A stretch of 64,000 nucleotides of DNA from DASVCN01 sp040905665 (lineage in GTDB: Bacteria > Deinococcota > Deinococci > Deinococcales > Trueperaceae): contig JBBDRD010000042.1 of the NCBI GenBank assembly GCA_040905665.1, forward strand, positions 19,464 through 83,463, in the 5' to 3' direction. The notes under the pieces are model-generated. The model saw only the letters and a program-made list of their open reading frames with translations. It was not told the DNA's origin and did no database searches. Of this stretch, positions 52,309-60,963 are shown piece after piece. The first letter of the stretch is position 1, and each line of letters opens with the position of its first letter. Both the position numbers and the translations under genes were made by a program.

Positions 52309-52384
52309 GGCGTCGAGCTGCAATGGCGACGGTGACTGATGCAGTGCGACGGTAAATTAGGAAGCACAATGCTATCTTCCGGCC

Positions 52385-53299
52385 TTGAACGTTCTGAATG
52401 ACGCGACGGTAGAATTCAGAGTGTCGAATGTCGAACAGCCCCATCCGCAACGACGAAGGTCGCTGCGCAACTATCTCGACCTGGTCCGCTTCGAGCACAC
52501 CCTCTTCGCGCTCCCTTTCGCCTACGCCGGGATGCTGATTGCTGCCGGTGGCTTGCCCGGCTGGCCTATTTTCGTATGGATCACGCTCGCAATGGCAGGA
52601 GCGCGCACTGCCGCAATGGCGCTCAATCGGGTGATCGACGCACGTCTGGACGCCGCTAATGCACGCACCGCCGGACGCGAAATACCACGCGGCGTCCTCG
52701 CCAAACCCGACGCTCTGCTGCTCGCAGCGATCGGAATCGCGCTGCTCGGCTTGGCCGGCTGGGCACTCAATCCGCTCACCCGCAATCTGCTTCCCGTCGC
52801 CGTACTGGCGCTTGTGCTCTACTCCTACACCAAGCGCTTCACCTGGCTTTGCCATCTCTGGTTGGGAGCCACCATCGGCGCCGCCGCGGCCGGCGGCTGG
52901 ATTGCCGTTACAGGTTCATTTGCGCTCGCTACAGTGGCGCTTTGGGTGGCGGTGGCTCTTTGGATCGCCGGCTTCGATGTGATCTACGGGATTCTCGACA
53001 TGGAGTTCGACCGCTCGCACCATATTCACAGCATTCCTGCTCGCTTTGGCTTGCAGGCAGCGCTCGCGATATCGGCTGCGATGCACGCCCTCGCCGTCCT
53101 GGTGCTGCTCTGGCTGGCCCCGCTTACGGATCTCGGCTGGCTCTATGCGGTTTCGGTGGCGGTAGTGGCGGGCGTGCTGGTTAGATCGCACCTGTTGGTT
53201 CACAGTCGCGGCGCCGGGGCGGCTCTCGCTGCTTTCAACGCCAACCTCTACGTCTCCTCGCTCATTCTTGCCGGGGTTGCCTTCGATCTGTTCTTGTGA
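52385..53299 (+). CDS. UbiA-family prenyltransferase (probable menaquinone pathway)
   Basis: 304 aa with about eight membrane helices. First Asp motif NRVIDARLDAANARTAGREIPRG, second DVIYGILDMEFDRSHHIHSIPARFG. The FEHTLFALPFAYAG start is typical of 4-hydroxybenzoate or MqnP-type transferases. With mqnD and ubiE in the window, MqnP (prenylation of dihydroxy-naphthoate) is the likely role. TTG 52385 (TATCTT 6 nt upstream) and GTG 52421 (TAGAAT 5 nt upstream) are both possible starts. Confidence 0.85.
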   Translation: MNVLNDATVEFRVSNVEQPHPQRRRSLRNYLDLVRFEHTLFALPFAYAGMLIAAGGLPGWPIFVWITLAMAGARTAAMALNRVIDARLDAANARTAGREIPRGVLAKPDALLLAAIGIALLGLAGWALNPLTRNLLPVAVLALVLYSYTKRFTWLCHLWLGATIGAAAAGGWIAVTGSFALATVALWVAVALWIAGFDVIYGILDMEFDRSHHIHSIPARFGLQAALAISAAMHALAVLVLLWLAPLTDLGWLYAVSVAVVAGVLVRSHLLVHSRGAGAALAAFNANLYVSSLILAGVAFDLFL

Positions 53300-53323
53300 C
53301 TCCGGCGCCCGTCACCCGCCGGG

Positions 53324-53352
53324 TTGACACTTCGTACTGCGACAACTAGACT
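53324..53352 (+). promoter_or_regulatory. Promoter of tRNA-Asp
   Basis: Consensus -35 TTGACA (53324-53329), 17-nt spacer and TAGACT -10 (53347-53352), about 12 nt before the tRNA. Confidence 0.85.
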
Positions 53353-53364
53353 CGTTACTTGCGT

Positions 53365-53440
53365 GGAGCCGTAGTGTAGCGGTTTGCATATCTGCCTGTC
53401 ACGCAGAAGGTCGCGGGTTCAAATCCCGTCGGCTCCGCCA
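53365..53440 (+). tRNA. tRNA-Asp (GTC)
   Basis: 76 nt cloverleaf. Acceptor GGAGCCG pairs with CGGCTCC; the anticodon arm TCTGC/GCAGA holds the loop CTGTCAC with anticodon GTC; the T arm has GGTTCAAATCC. Discriminator G and CCA are encoded. Confidence 0.97.
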
Positions 53441-53447
53441 GAATAGA

Positions 53448-53470
53448 GGCGCCATCCCGTGGGTGGCGCC
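53448..53470. terminator. Hairpin between tRNA-Asp and the kinase remnant
   Basis: GGCGCCA and TGGCGCC enclose a 9-nt loop. It lies 8 nt after the tRNA on plus and directly after the TAA of the kinase fragment on minus, where TCTATTCT follows. Probably serves both directions. Confidence 0.6.
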
Positions 53471-53682
53471 TTACTCGTGAAATACGCCGAAAGCAGGGCG
53501 AGTACTCTCGGTAGGTTGAGTTTGGGGAAGTGTGAAATAGAAAGCCGCACCCTTGCCCACTTCGGCTTCCGCCCAGACCTTCCACCGTGACGGTGCACGA
53601 TACGCTGAACTGTGGCCAGCCCGATCCCCATACCGTCAAAATCGGTGCCGGAGTGTAGACGCTGGAAGGCCACGGGTGTTTA
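53471..53682 (-). pseudogene. C-terminal remnant of a sensor histidine kinase, frameshifted
   Basis: The frame reads AFQRLHSGTDFDGMGIGLATVQRIVHRHGGR, the G2 end of a HATPase domain. After HGGR one base is missing (near 53580); shifting frame restores VWAEAEVGKGAAFYFTLP and a tail to TAA (53471). Only about 70 codons remain and the 5' part is absent, so it is a truncated and frameshifted fragment next to a tRNA. The interval from here to 53815 holds nothing else I can support. Confidence 0.75.
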
Positions 53683-53815
53683 CCCGGGTTAAGAATTTCC
53701 CGGTTTGTTCGCCCTCAACCTCAACCTCGCCTGCTTCGGTAAGCGCAGCCGCTCCAGGACGGCAAAAACAATCCAGGGTGCACTCTCTTCTGCCTGGGCT
53801 TGATACCTTACACGG

Positions 53816-54493
53816 ATGGATGATTTGCCCCTTTTCCCGCTACCCGACACCGTGGTGTTCCCCGGGATGACCGTGCCATTGCACATTTTCGAGGAGCGCT
53901 ACAAGCGGTTGGTGCGAACGGTCGTCGACAGCGAACCCAAGCGCTTCGTCATCGCGCTCGCACCCAATGCGGAGGCGATTCGCGACTTGCGCCCGCCGCT
54001 GCCCCACTACGGGAGCTTCGTCGACCTGCTTTCGGTCGAGGAGAACGACGACGGAAGCTTCAACGTACTTGCTCACGGCCAGGAACGGTGCCGGCTGGAA
54101 ATCATTCGGGAAGAGAGCGTCGCCGAGCCCGAGGGAAGCGAGCATTCGCTGTACTACGTCGAGGACCTGCCGGAACCGGTCGAGCGGGAGGATCCCAACC
54201 AGGAACGCCTGATTGCCTGGGACGCCGTTGATACCTTTCGTGCCTACGCGGCGACTTTTTTCGCTTTCGACGCGCTCGGTCAGATCGAGGACTCTCTGCC
54301 CGAGGATCCTATCTACCAGGCCTCTTTCATTTGCGCCAACATTCGCGTACCTGCCGCATCGAGACAGGTGCTGCTGGACGCACCAACGCTGTCGTCGCGC
54401 TTCCAGCTGGCCCGAAAGCTTATGCAGGAGCGGCTCGATGGCCACCGACCAGCTGCGGATGACGCAGTTGATGCAGATGACGAGGAGGCGTGA
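53816..54493 (+). CDS. LON substrate-binding-domain protein
   Basis: 225 aa with only the Lon N-terminal domain: LPLFPLPDTVVFPGMTVPLHIFEERYKRLV and a helical C-terminus (QASFICANIRVPAASRQVLLDAPTLSSRFQLARKLMQE). There is no AAA or protease part, so it is not Lon. Function of such stand-alone proteins is unknown, perhaps substrate or adaptor binding. Confidence 0.88.
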   Translation: MDDLPLFPLPDTVVFPGMTVPLHIFEERYKRLVRTVVDSEPKRFVIALAPNAEAIRDLRPPLPHYGSFVDLLSVEENDDGSFNVLAHGQERCRLEIIREESVAEPEGSEHSLYYVEDLPEPVEREDPNQERLIAWDAVDTFRAYAATFFAFDALGQIEDSLPEDPIYQASFICANIRVPAASRQVLLDAPTLSSRFQLARKLMQERLDGHRPAADDAVDADDEEA

Positions 54494-54557
54494 CCACGGC
54501 CGGGAGTGGCGGAAGGATGGCTACTAGGGACGAGGTGTCCGCTGCCGTGAGCCTCGG

Positions 54558-55643
54558 GTGACCGAAGATACCGCCGCCTTTACTTTCCGCTGGGGTGATT
54601 ACCCGGCGGTAACCACGGCGCTGCCGGGCACGGGTGGACGCATCAGAGTAGAGCCGGAAGATTTCCTGGTGCGTGAGATCCCCGCTTACGAGCTACAAGG
54701 TAGTGGCTCTCACGCCTACGTGCTGGTGAGAAAGCGCGGGCTCACGACCCGCGACCTGGTGCTGGCGCTACAGGGTGCCGGCCTGAGCGAAAAGGAGATC
54801 GGGGTGGCGGGCCTCAAGGATAAGTACGCCGTGACCGAGCAGTGGCTGAGCGTCCCGCAAGCGCGGTCCGGGGCGCTCGACGCCCTCGAAAGTTTAACTG
54901 GCGTGGAGATCCTGGAACGCACTCGGCACCGGAACAAACTCGGTATTGGCCACCTAAAGGGCAACCGCTTCTCTATCCGCATCCGGGAGGTCGAGGCGGG
55001 CGCAGGAGAGCGGGCCAGAACCGTGCTAGGCGAGCTGCAAAGGCGCGGCTTGCCCAACTACTTTGGTCCGCAGCGCTTCGGGCGCTTTGGCACTAACGCA
55101 GTCGATGGCCTCCGGCTCCTGCGCGGGGAGCATGTTCCGGGTGGTCACCGGCTAAAGCGCTTCTTCCTGTCGGCGCTCCAATCGCTGGTATTCAACCGGA
55201 TCGTGGCCCTGCGGCTCGAGCGGAATCTGTTCGAGACGGTGGTGGTAGGGGACTGGGCGCGCAAACATGACACCGGTGGCACCTTCGAGGTGAGCGATCC
55301 GGAGGAGTGCCAGCGGGCCCAGCGGCTCGAGATAAGCGCCACCGTGCCGCTCTACGGCAAGAAGGTGCGGCCCAGTGGCGGCATACCGGGGGAGCTGGAA
55401 GGAGGGGTGCTGGATAGCCTGGGATTGCGTTGGCTGGACTTCACCGCTCGTCGTGGCGACCGGCGCCTGTCACGCCTGGCGATCGGCGAAGCGCAAGTGA
55501 CCGAGGAGGAGGGCGCTTTGCGCCTGGACTTCGAGCTTCCCAAAGGCTCTTACGCGACTAGCCTGCTCCGTGAAGTCATGAAGGTGGAAGTGGACGAGCC
55601 AGCCGAATCGGGCGATGGGGCTGGTGAGGACGAGGACGACTAG
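54558..55643 (+). CDS. truD: tRNA pseudouridine synthase TruD
   Basis: Makes pseudouridine 13 in tRNA-Glu in E. coli. 361 aa, GTG start. Catalytic Asp in GVAGLKDKYAVTEQWLSV; RHRNKLGIGHLKGNRFSI and GLPNYFGPQRFGRFGTN are family motifs. The C-terminus carries an acidic tail (ESGDGAGEDEDD). Confidence 0.93.
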   Translation: MTEDTAAFTFRWGDYPAVTTALPGTGGRIRVEPEDFLVREIPAYELQGSGSHAYVLVRKRGLTTRDLVLALQGAGLSEKEIGVAGLKDKYAVTEQWLSVPQARSGALDALESLTGVEILERTRHRNKLGIGHLKGNRFSIRIREVEAGAGERARTVLGELQRRGLPNYFGPQRFGRFGTNAVDGLRLLRGEHVPGGHRLKRFFLSALQSLVFNRIVALRLERNLFETVVVGDWARKHDTGGTFEVSDPEECQRAQRLEISATVPLYGKKVRPSGGIPGELEGGVLDSLGLRWLDFTARRGDRRLSRLAIGEAQVTEEEGALRLDFELPKGSYATSLLREVMKVEVDEPAESGDGAGEDEDD

Positions 55644-55655
55644 GTTCTCTGAGTG

Positions 55656-58055
55656 CTAGGACGAGGCCCGGGTTGACCGTTCGCCACCAAAGCGGCGCTG
55701 CGCCAACTCTGCCATGAAGAGCGCCAGCGCCGCCAGTGCAAGGTATGGCCACAAGGGGTAGCCCGAAGTCTGCAGTTCAGGGGCGTAGCCCTCCGGAGAG
55801 AGCAAGGCTACGCCGCCGGTGCGGCCACTTACTGTAGTGAGCAGATCCCTCCCGCCACCAGTATCGAATTCGGCATGCGCTCTGTCGAGTGGAACGCGGG
55901 CGACTACTTCGCCCCCCTCTACGACGAGCAAGGTGCCCTGGTCGGTGTCTACCGGCAGGCGCCCTTCGTAGCGACCCGGAGCCACCTGCTCCAGGCTCAC
56001 CGTCCTTCCCCCCAGGCGCGCTTCGAGCCTGGCGTCGTTGATGTATTCGCCGTCCTCGACTGCGTCCACCACGACCCTCAGCTCGTTCCCTTCGCGGGAA
56101 GCCGATGCGCCGTAAGAGGCCGGCTGAGCCTGCAGCCAGCGGACAACCGTTCCCATCAGCGTGGGAAGTTGGGCGCCTCCCGCCAACGCACCGGTCCAAC
56201 CGTTGAGATCGCTGGTGAAAGCGGCAGTACGCCCCAGCCCGTGCCTCCGCACCGCCAGCACCGGCTCCTCCTGCTCACCTTCGATGAGAATCTCGGCGGT
56301 CGGCTTAGCGGCGCTGGCGATGTACGCGTCGATCGCCGGCAACTCCCCGTCGTATGGGGAGAGGGGATGCGGTTGGGCGATCGGTCGTAACGGCTCGTCG
56401 CGCAACAGCGAGCGGGTGGCGGTGAGTGCCTCGCTGGTGAAGATTCTGGGCAGGGTCGCTACGTCGAGAGCGCTGTGGTAACGGCCCCCGCCAGCCTTGG
56501 CGATCGCTTGAAGCACCTCGAAGTCGGCGGAGCTACCGATTGCTATGGCCGAGGTAGTAATCCCCTGCGCCGCCGCCATTGTCGCCACGAGCGAGAAGTT
56601 GGGCGGCTGACTTTCACCAAATGGCCCCTGGCCGTCGTAGAGTTTGCCGTCGGAGAGGATGATGACGTGCTTGAGGGCGGCCTCGGACTGATTGAGGGTG
56701 CTGATCGCATCGCGGTAGGCGGGTTCAAGAATGGTGCCGCCACCGGTGCCGATGCTCACGATGGAGGTGAGCATCTCGAGCTTGCCGCGGTCGGTAGCCT
56801 GTCGTAGCCGAAAAGCCCACTGATGGCTGTCACTGAACACGATCATCCCCAGCAGGTCGTCCTGGTAGGCCACCTCCACCACACCAAGCGCCCCTTCCTT
56901 GGCCAGTTCGATCTTGCTGGGATTTCCGGTCGCCATCGATTGCGAGCGGTCGAGCACTATCACCAGCGCTACCAGGGGGATCTCGACTTCCGTGCGGAGG
57001 TCGGTGTCGACGGGAAGCACCGCCTCGACGGGGGTGCGGTACCAGCCGCCGAAACCGAAGCTCTGGGGACCGCCCGTCATCATCAGCCCACCGCCGTTCT
57101 CCACATAGGACCGGAGCTGCTCCAGCTGTCCGGGAGTGAAGCTCGCCGCCGTGTCTCTAAGGACCACCGCCGAGTAGGGTAGCGGCGCCTGAACGTCCGC
57201 TGGTTCTCCCTCGACCACGTCGAACTCCTGGGCTCGCAACAGATCGGCAAGCGCAGGGTCGCCGATAATCAGCACCGGCTGCTCCTCGCTTACCGAGATC
57301 TCCGCCGTCCGGCTGTCGTCGACCGGGCTCTGGTCGTAATCGACCTCGATGCGGGCGTTCAGTTGAATATCCGCGTTACTCGGAACGTCGAACTGGAATG
57401 GGATCGCGCTCTGCCCGGCGGGCAAATCACTTTCGATGATGAGTGGCTGCGTGCCGTTGCGCGATACCAGGAGCCGCGCGCGGGCCGGCCTGTCACTTTC
57501 CACTACCGCTACGGCTTCGACGGTCTCGCCCGGGGCTGCCTGTTCGGGCACCAGAAGGCCGGACAGCCTGGCGTTGGCGCGAGGAGCCACCCATAGCGTA
57601 TCCACCGGCACCGAGGGGAGCGCCTGCAGGGCGTCGCCATGCGATTGGGCGCCATCTGAGAGGAGCAGGATGCGGTCGGCTCCTCCGGCGGCGGCTACTT
57701 GCAATGCGCGCGCGAGGTCGGTCGATTCACGGCCCAATTCGGGAGCCACTGCGGCGTCCTCTGCGGGGACTTCACCAGCCTCGGCCGCGAAGTAGAAGAT
57801 GCCGGCGCCGCGGCGCCAGTCGCCTTCGAGCTCTGGTGCCAGAGCTCGGGCGGCATCCCCCACGCTTTGCGAAACGTCGATGAGCAAGGTCATCTTTCCA
57901 CCCGGACCGCTAATGCTTGGCCCCGATAGGGCCAGGAGCAGCGCCGCGAGTCCCAGGACCCGCAGCAGCCAGCCGCGAGCACGGGGTAGAAGCAACAGCA
58001 GAGGGAGAGCAACGAGCACCCAGGGGAAGGTGAATTCGAGCCCGGCTATCACCAC
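55656..58055 (-). CDS. Membrane protein with two VWA domains
   Basis: 799 aa. Membrane helices at residues 10-50 and near 770 flank a large domain outside the core. MIDAS motifs DVSQS (near 60) and DRSQS (near 369) mark two VWA modules; the middle (ALADLLRAQEFDVVEG...GGGLMMTGGPQSFGFGGW) resembles the glutamine-amidotransferase-like insert of BatA/YegL-type proteins. GTG start; TAGCAT is 3 nt before the first of two GTGs. Role unknown, probably envelope-associated protein binding. Confidence 0.82.
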   Translation of the reverse strand: MVIAGLEFTFPWVLVALPLLLLLPRARGWLLRVLGLAALLLALSGPSISGPGGKMTLLIDVSQSVGDAARALAPELEGDWRRGAGIFYFAAEAGEVPAEDAAVAPELGRESTDLARALQVAAAGGADRILLLSDGAQSHGDALQALPSVPVDTLWVAPRANARLSGLLVPEQAAPGETVEAVAVVESDRPARARLLVSRNGTQPLIIESDLPAGQSAIPFQFDVPSNADIQLNARIEVDYDQSPVDDSRTAEISVSEEQPVLIIGDPALADLLRAQEFDVVEGEPADVQAPLPYSAVVLRDTAASFTPGQLEQLRSYVENGGGLMMTGGPQSFGFGGWYRTPVEAVLPVDTDLRTEVEIPLVALVIVLDRSQSMATGNPSKIELAKEGALGVVEVAYQDDLLGMIVFSDSHQWAFRLRQATDRGKLEMLTSIVSIGTGGGTILEPAYRDAISTLNQSEAALKHVIILSDGKLYDGQGPFGESQPPNFSLVATMAAAQGITTSAIAIGSSADFEVLQAIAKAGGGRYHSALDVATLPRIFTSEALTATRSLLRDEPLRPIAQPHPLSPYDGELPAIDAYIASAAKPTAEILIEGEQEEPVLAVRRHGLGRTAAFTSDLNGWTGALAGGAQLPTLMGTVVRWLQAQPASYGASASREGNELRVVVDAVEDGEYINDARLEARLGGRTVSLEQVAPGRYEGRLPVDTDQGTLLVVEGGEVVARVPLDRAHAEFDTGGGRDLLTTVSGRTGGVALLSPEGYAPELQTSGYPLWPYLALAALALFMAELAQRRFGGERSTRASS

Positions 58056-58060
58056 GCCAT

Positions 58061-58123
58061 GCTACCAGCCGCGGCCTTGGGAACGCCGCTAGAGCTACCA
58101 GCCGCGGCCGTGGGAACGCTGCT
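58061..58123. repeat. Two 30-nt direct repeats upstream of the VWA gene
   Basis: Copies at 58061-58090 and 58094-58123 (period 33) differ at two positions. Each contains the complement of CTGGTAGC, the motif that overlaps the VWA -10 box, so the promoter core itself may have been duplicated. Confidence 0.85.
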
Positions 58124-58240
58124 CGTTGCTATCGGCCGCCACCGGCTGAGCGACAGGGGTGGGAAGGGTTTTTCACATCTGGAACGGATTAGCCGATAAG
58201 GGCGCCGACGGCAAATCCGCTCTGGTATCATCTCCTGCAT

Positions 58241-59407
58241 ATGCCTGATTCGCGCCAGCGCTACATCCTCTTCGCGACGGCGAACGATGAGCGGGGGCAG
58301 GCGATGAGAAGCGTGGTGTCGGAGCTCAAGCTCGACAGTAGGGTGCTCTCGAGCGTCGAAGAGTTGCTCTTCCACACCCGCGGCTCGGTCCCCGAAGCCT
58401 TGGTCGTCGAGCACGAACTCGTCAGTGAGGTAGCTCAACTCGACCTCATCACCCTGCTGCGGCGCCGCAAGCCGCTCGCCGAAATGCCGATTGTCTACTT
58501 GGGGCCGCCGGACGCCCGCACCCACGCGACCGCACTTGAATCTGGGGTTGACGTCTACCTGACCGCTCCAACCGATCAGGCTGTCCTGCGCGGTGTGCTC
58601 AAGCGCCTGCTCCTACGCCGTCAATCCGACACCGAGCTACGTTCCACCCTCGAGCGATTGCGAGAGTTCGAACGAGCGTACAAGGAGAGCGAGCGGGTCA
58701 AGGACGACCTTATCCACATGCTGGTCCACGATCTCAAGAGTCCTATCGCCAGCGTAATGGGCCTGCTGGAGCATTCGATCGACATGCTCGACCGGGGTGA
58801 GCCGGTCGACTCGATGTCGGAGTTGCTGAGGCTGGCTCGGACTGAAGCGCAGCACCTGTTGAACCTGGCGGCCAATATCCTCGATGTCCGGCGAATGAAA
58901 GAGGGCCACATGCCCTATCAGCCCGACCTGGTGGAGAACCTGGGTGATCTGGCGCGGCAAGCGCTCCGCGATGCCAGCGGCTCCCAGCGTCAACGTCGCT
59001 TCGGTTTTCTGGTGCGCGAGGAGGCCGAGCGGCTCCACGCCGACGGCGCCCTGTTGCGGCGTATCCTCGCCAACCTCTTCGCCAACGCGGTCAAGCACAC
59101 CAAGAATGGTGGTTACGTGGATTTTCGCGCCTGGCGCGAAGGGGACGATTTCGTTCTCTCGGTGCGGGATGACGGCGAGGGGATTCCCGAAGCCGACCAC
59201 AAGCGAATCTTCAACGCTTTCGAGCAGTCTCGCCACACCATTCATGACCGCTACGACACGGGCATGGGGCTCACCTTCTGCAAACTGGCCGTGGAGAAAC
59301 ATGGCGGACGCATATGGGTGGAGTCGAAGGTGGGGCGCGGCAGCACCTTTCTTTTCACCATCCCGGCTATACCCGCGGGCATGATCGATGACGCAATGGT
59401 CGTTTGA
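58241..59407 (+). CDS. Sensor histidine kinase with pseudo-receiver domain
   Basis: 388 aa, no membrane helix. Residues 8-125 have a receiver fold but lack the key residues: acidic pair replaced (ATANDE), phosphoacceptor Asp replaced in ALVVEHELV, Lys replaced in YLTAPTD. Coiled linker, then HisKA (HMLVHDLKSPIASVMG) and HATPase (N LANLFANAVKHT, G1 VRDDGEGIP, G2 GMGLTFCKLAVEKHGG). TATCAT lies 9 nt before the ATG. No response regulator adjacent; rnhB follows after 3 nt. Confidence 0.9.
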   Translation: MPDSRQRYILFATANDERGQAMRSVVSELKLDSRVLSSVEELLFHTRGSVPEALVVEHELVSEVAQLDLITLLRRRKPLAEMPIVYLGPPDARTHATALESGVDVYLTAPTDQAVLRGVLKRLLLRRQSDTELRSTLERLREFERAYKESERVKDDLIHMLVHDLKSPIASVMGLLEHSIDMLDRGEPVDSMSELLRLARTEAQHLLNLAANILDVRRMKEGHMPYQPDLVENLGDLARQALRDASGSQRQRRFGFLVREEAERLHADGALLRRILANLFANAVKHTKNGGYVDFRAWREGDDFVLSVRDDGEGIPEADHKRIFNAFEQSRHTIHDRYDTGMGLTFCKLAVEKHGGRIWVESKVGRGSTFLFTIPAIPAGMIDDAMVV

Positions 59408-59410
59408 TCG

Positions 59411-60073
59411 ATGGTTTCGAAGGTGAGCAAAGCGTCGGACGGTCTCGCCATGCCGGTTCCCGAACCGAGTTGGAGCCTCGAAGCCGAGCTGTGGGCCAGA
59501 GGATGCACCCCGGTGGCAGGTGTCGACGAAGCGGGTCGAGGAGCGCTCGCCGGACCGGTTGTGGCCGCGGCAGTGATGCTGCCATTGGGCGCGCATCCTT
59601 ATCGTGACTCAAAGACTCTGCCTGCATTACGCCGTGAGGAATTGGCCGATCTTATCCGCCGCAAGGCGCTCGCGTGGGGAGTGGGCGTGGCCGCACCGCG
59701 GGAGATCGATGAGGTGAATGTCCTGCGAGCAACGCACTTGGCCGCCGCCAGGGCACTGTCTCAGCTTCGCCGTACTTTCTCCCCAGCGGGGCTCGTCACC
59801 GACTATCTGTGGCTCGAGGACCCGGCCGAAGTTCTCCCCGTGCCGCAAGCCGACTGCCGCTCGTTTCAAGCGGCCGCCGCAGGAGTGCTGGCGAAGGTGA
59901 CTCGCGACGCGCTGATGCGGGAGCTGGCCGTGAGACACCCGGGTTACGGCTTCGAGCAGAACAAGGGATATGGAGCGCCGGCGCACCTGGAGGCCCTGGA
60001 GGCGCTGGGCCCCTGCAACTCCCACCGGATGTCATTTCGTCCGATAACGCGGCTGGTCGTCGCTCCCGCGTAG
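59411..60073 (+). CDS. rnhB: Ribonuclease HII
   Basis: Removes ribonucleotides from DNA. 220 aa. GVDEAGRGALAGPVVAAAVML holds the first catalytic Asp-Glu; a second Asp is in VTDYLWL. The C-terminal helix reads HRMSFRPI. The start may be ATG 59411 or a later in-frame ATG (59450). Confidence 0.94.
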   Translation: MVSKVSKASDGLAMPVPEPSWSLEAELWARGCTPVAGVDEAGRGALAGPVVAAAVMLPLGAHPYRDSKTLPALRREELADLIRRKALAWGVGVAAPREIDEVNVLRATHLAAARALSQLRRTFSPAGLVTDYLWLEDPAEVLPVPQADCRSFQAAAAGVLAKVTRDALMRELAVRHPGYGFEQNKGYGAPAHLEALEALGPCNSHRMSFRPITRLVVAPA

Positions 60074-60162
60074 AATGCTCGGTATGGGACATTCGCGGTG
60101 GAGGTGTCTATCGCCATCACTGGTAGCGATCAGAAGACTGAGGAATCAATGGGAGATGAACC

Positions 60163-60963
60163 GTGCCTGAGTGCATTGGAATCAAGTTCGACAATGGTCC
60201 GAAGCTCCACTACATGGAAGCTCCGCCCGTTGCCCCGACAGTGGGCACGCATTGCGTGGTGGCGACCCGTCGTGGACTGGAAGTGGGAATAGTACGCACC
60301 GATTTGCGCGACCACCCGAAGCCGGACGGCCACTACATAAGGGACGCTTTGCCCGACGACGTCGAGCGCTACGGTTCACTGAACCAACGGGCCGAGGAGC
60401 TCAAGTGGCTCTTGCGGGCGCGCGTAAGGCAGCACGGGGCCAACGTCAAGGTGGTGAGCCTGGAGTTCACCATCGACGAGACGCTCCTGGTGGTTTCCTA
60501 TACCGCCGAGGAGCAGGCGCCGCTTAGGCTGATGGCCCAGGAGCTGCTCAAGCACACTAATGCTCGCATCGAGTTCAACAATGTGGGGCCGCGCGACCAG
60601 GCGCGGATCTTGGGCACGGTCGGCGCTTGCGGAGGCGGTTCCTGTTCGTCGACCTGGCTGCAGAGTTTCAATGCCGTCTCGATTCGCATGGCGCGGGACC
60701 AACAACTACCCCTCAATCCCGAGAAGATCAGTGGCCCCTGCGGGCGATTGATGTGTTGCTTGCAGTACGAGCACGACATGTACCGCGACCTGCTCAAGGG
60801 GATGCCCAAGAAGGGTGTGAAGGCGTGCCACACCGAAACGGGGCATTGCGGCCGGGTAGTGAAGGTCAACCCCCTCAAGCAGACGGTCGAACTAAAGACC
60901 GACGAGGGCGGTATCGAAGAGCATCCGGTTGCCGAGATCGAACGATTACGGGGCGGCAACTAG
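60163..60963 (+). CDS. PSP1-domain protein (YaaT-like)
   Basis: 266 aa, GTG start with GGGAG 7 nt upstream. Cys-rich core CGGGSCSSTWL and CGRLMCCLQYEH plus KGMPKKGVKACHTETGHCG match PSP1/YaaT proteins. In Bacillus YaaT acts in sporulation and RNase Y complexes, and its gene lies near holB; here holB is adjacent but convergent (4-nt overlap). Confidence 0.88.
   Translation: MPECIGIKFDNGPKLHYMEAPPVAPTVGTHCVVATRRGLEVGIVRTDLRDHPKPDGHYIRDALPDDVERYGSLNQRAEELKWLLRARVRQHGANVKVVSLEFTIDETLLVVSYTAEEQAPLRLMAQELLKHTNARIEFNNVGPRDQARILGTVGACGGGSCSSTWLQSFNAVSIRMARDQQLPLNPEKISGPCGRLMCCLQYEHDMYRDLLKGMPKKGVKACHTETGHCGRVVKVNPLKQTVELKTDEGGIEEHPVAEIERLRGGN

Noticed and set aside
53355..53639. Minus-strand frame reading ...AEPTGFEPATFCVTGRYANRYTT
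   Set aside because: This is the well-known false protein produced by translating the complement of a tRNA-Asp gene; the region is tRNA, hairpin and kinase remnant.
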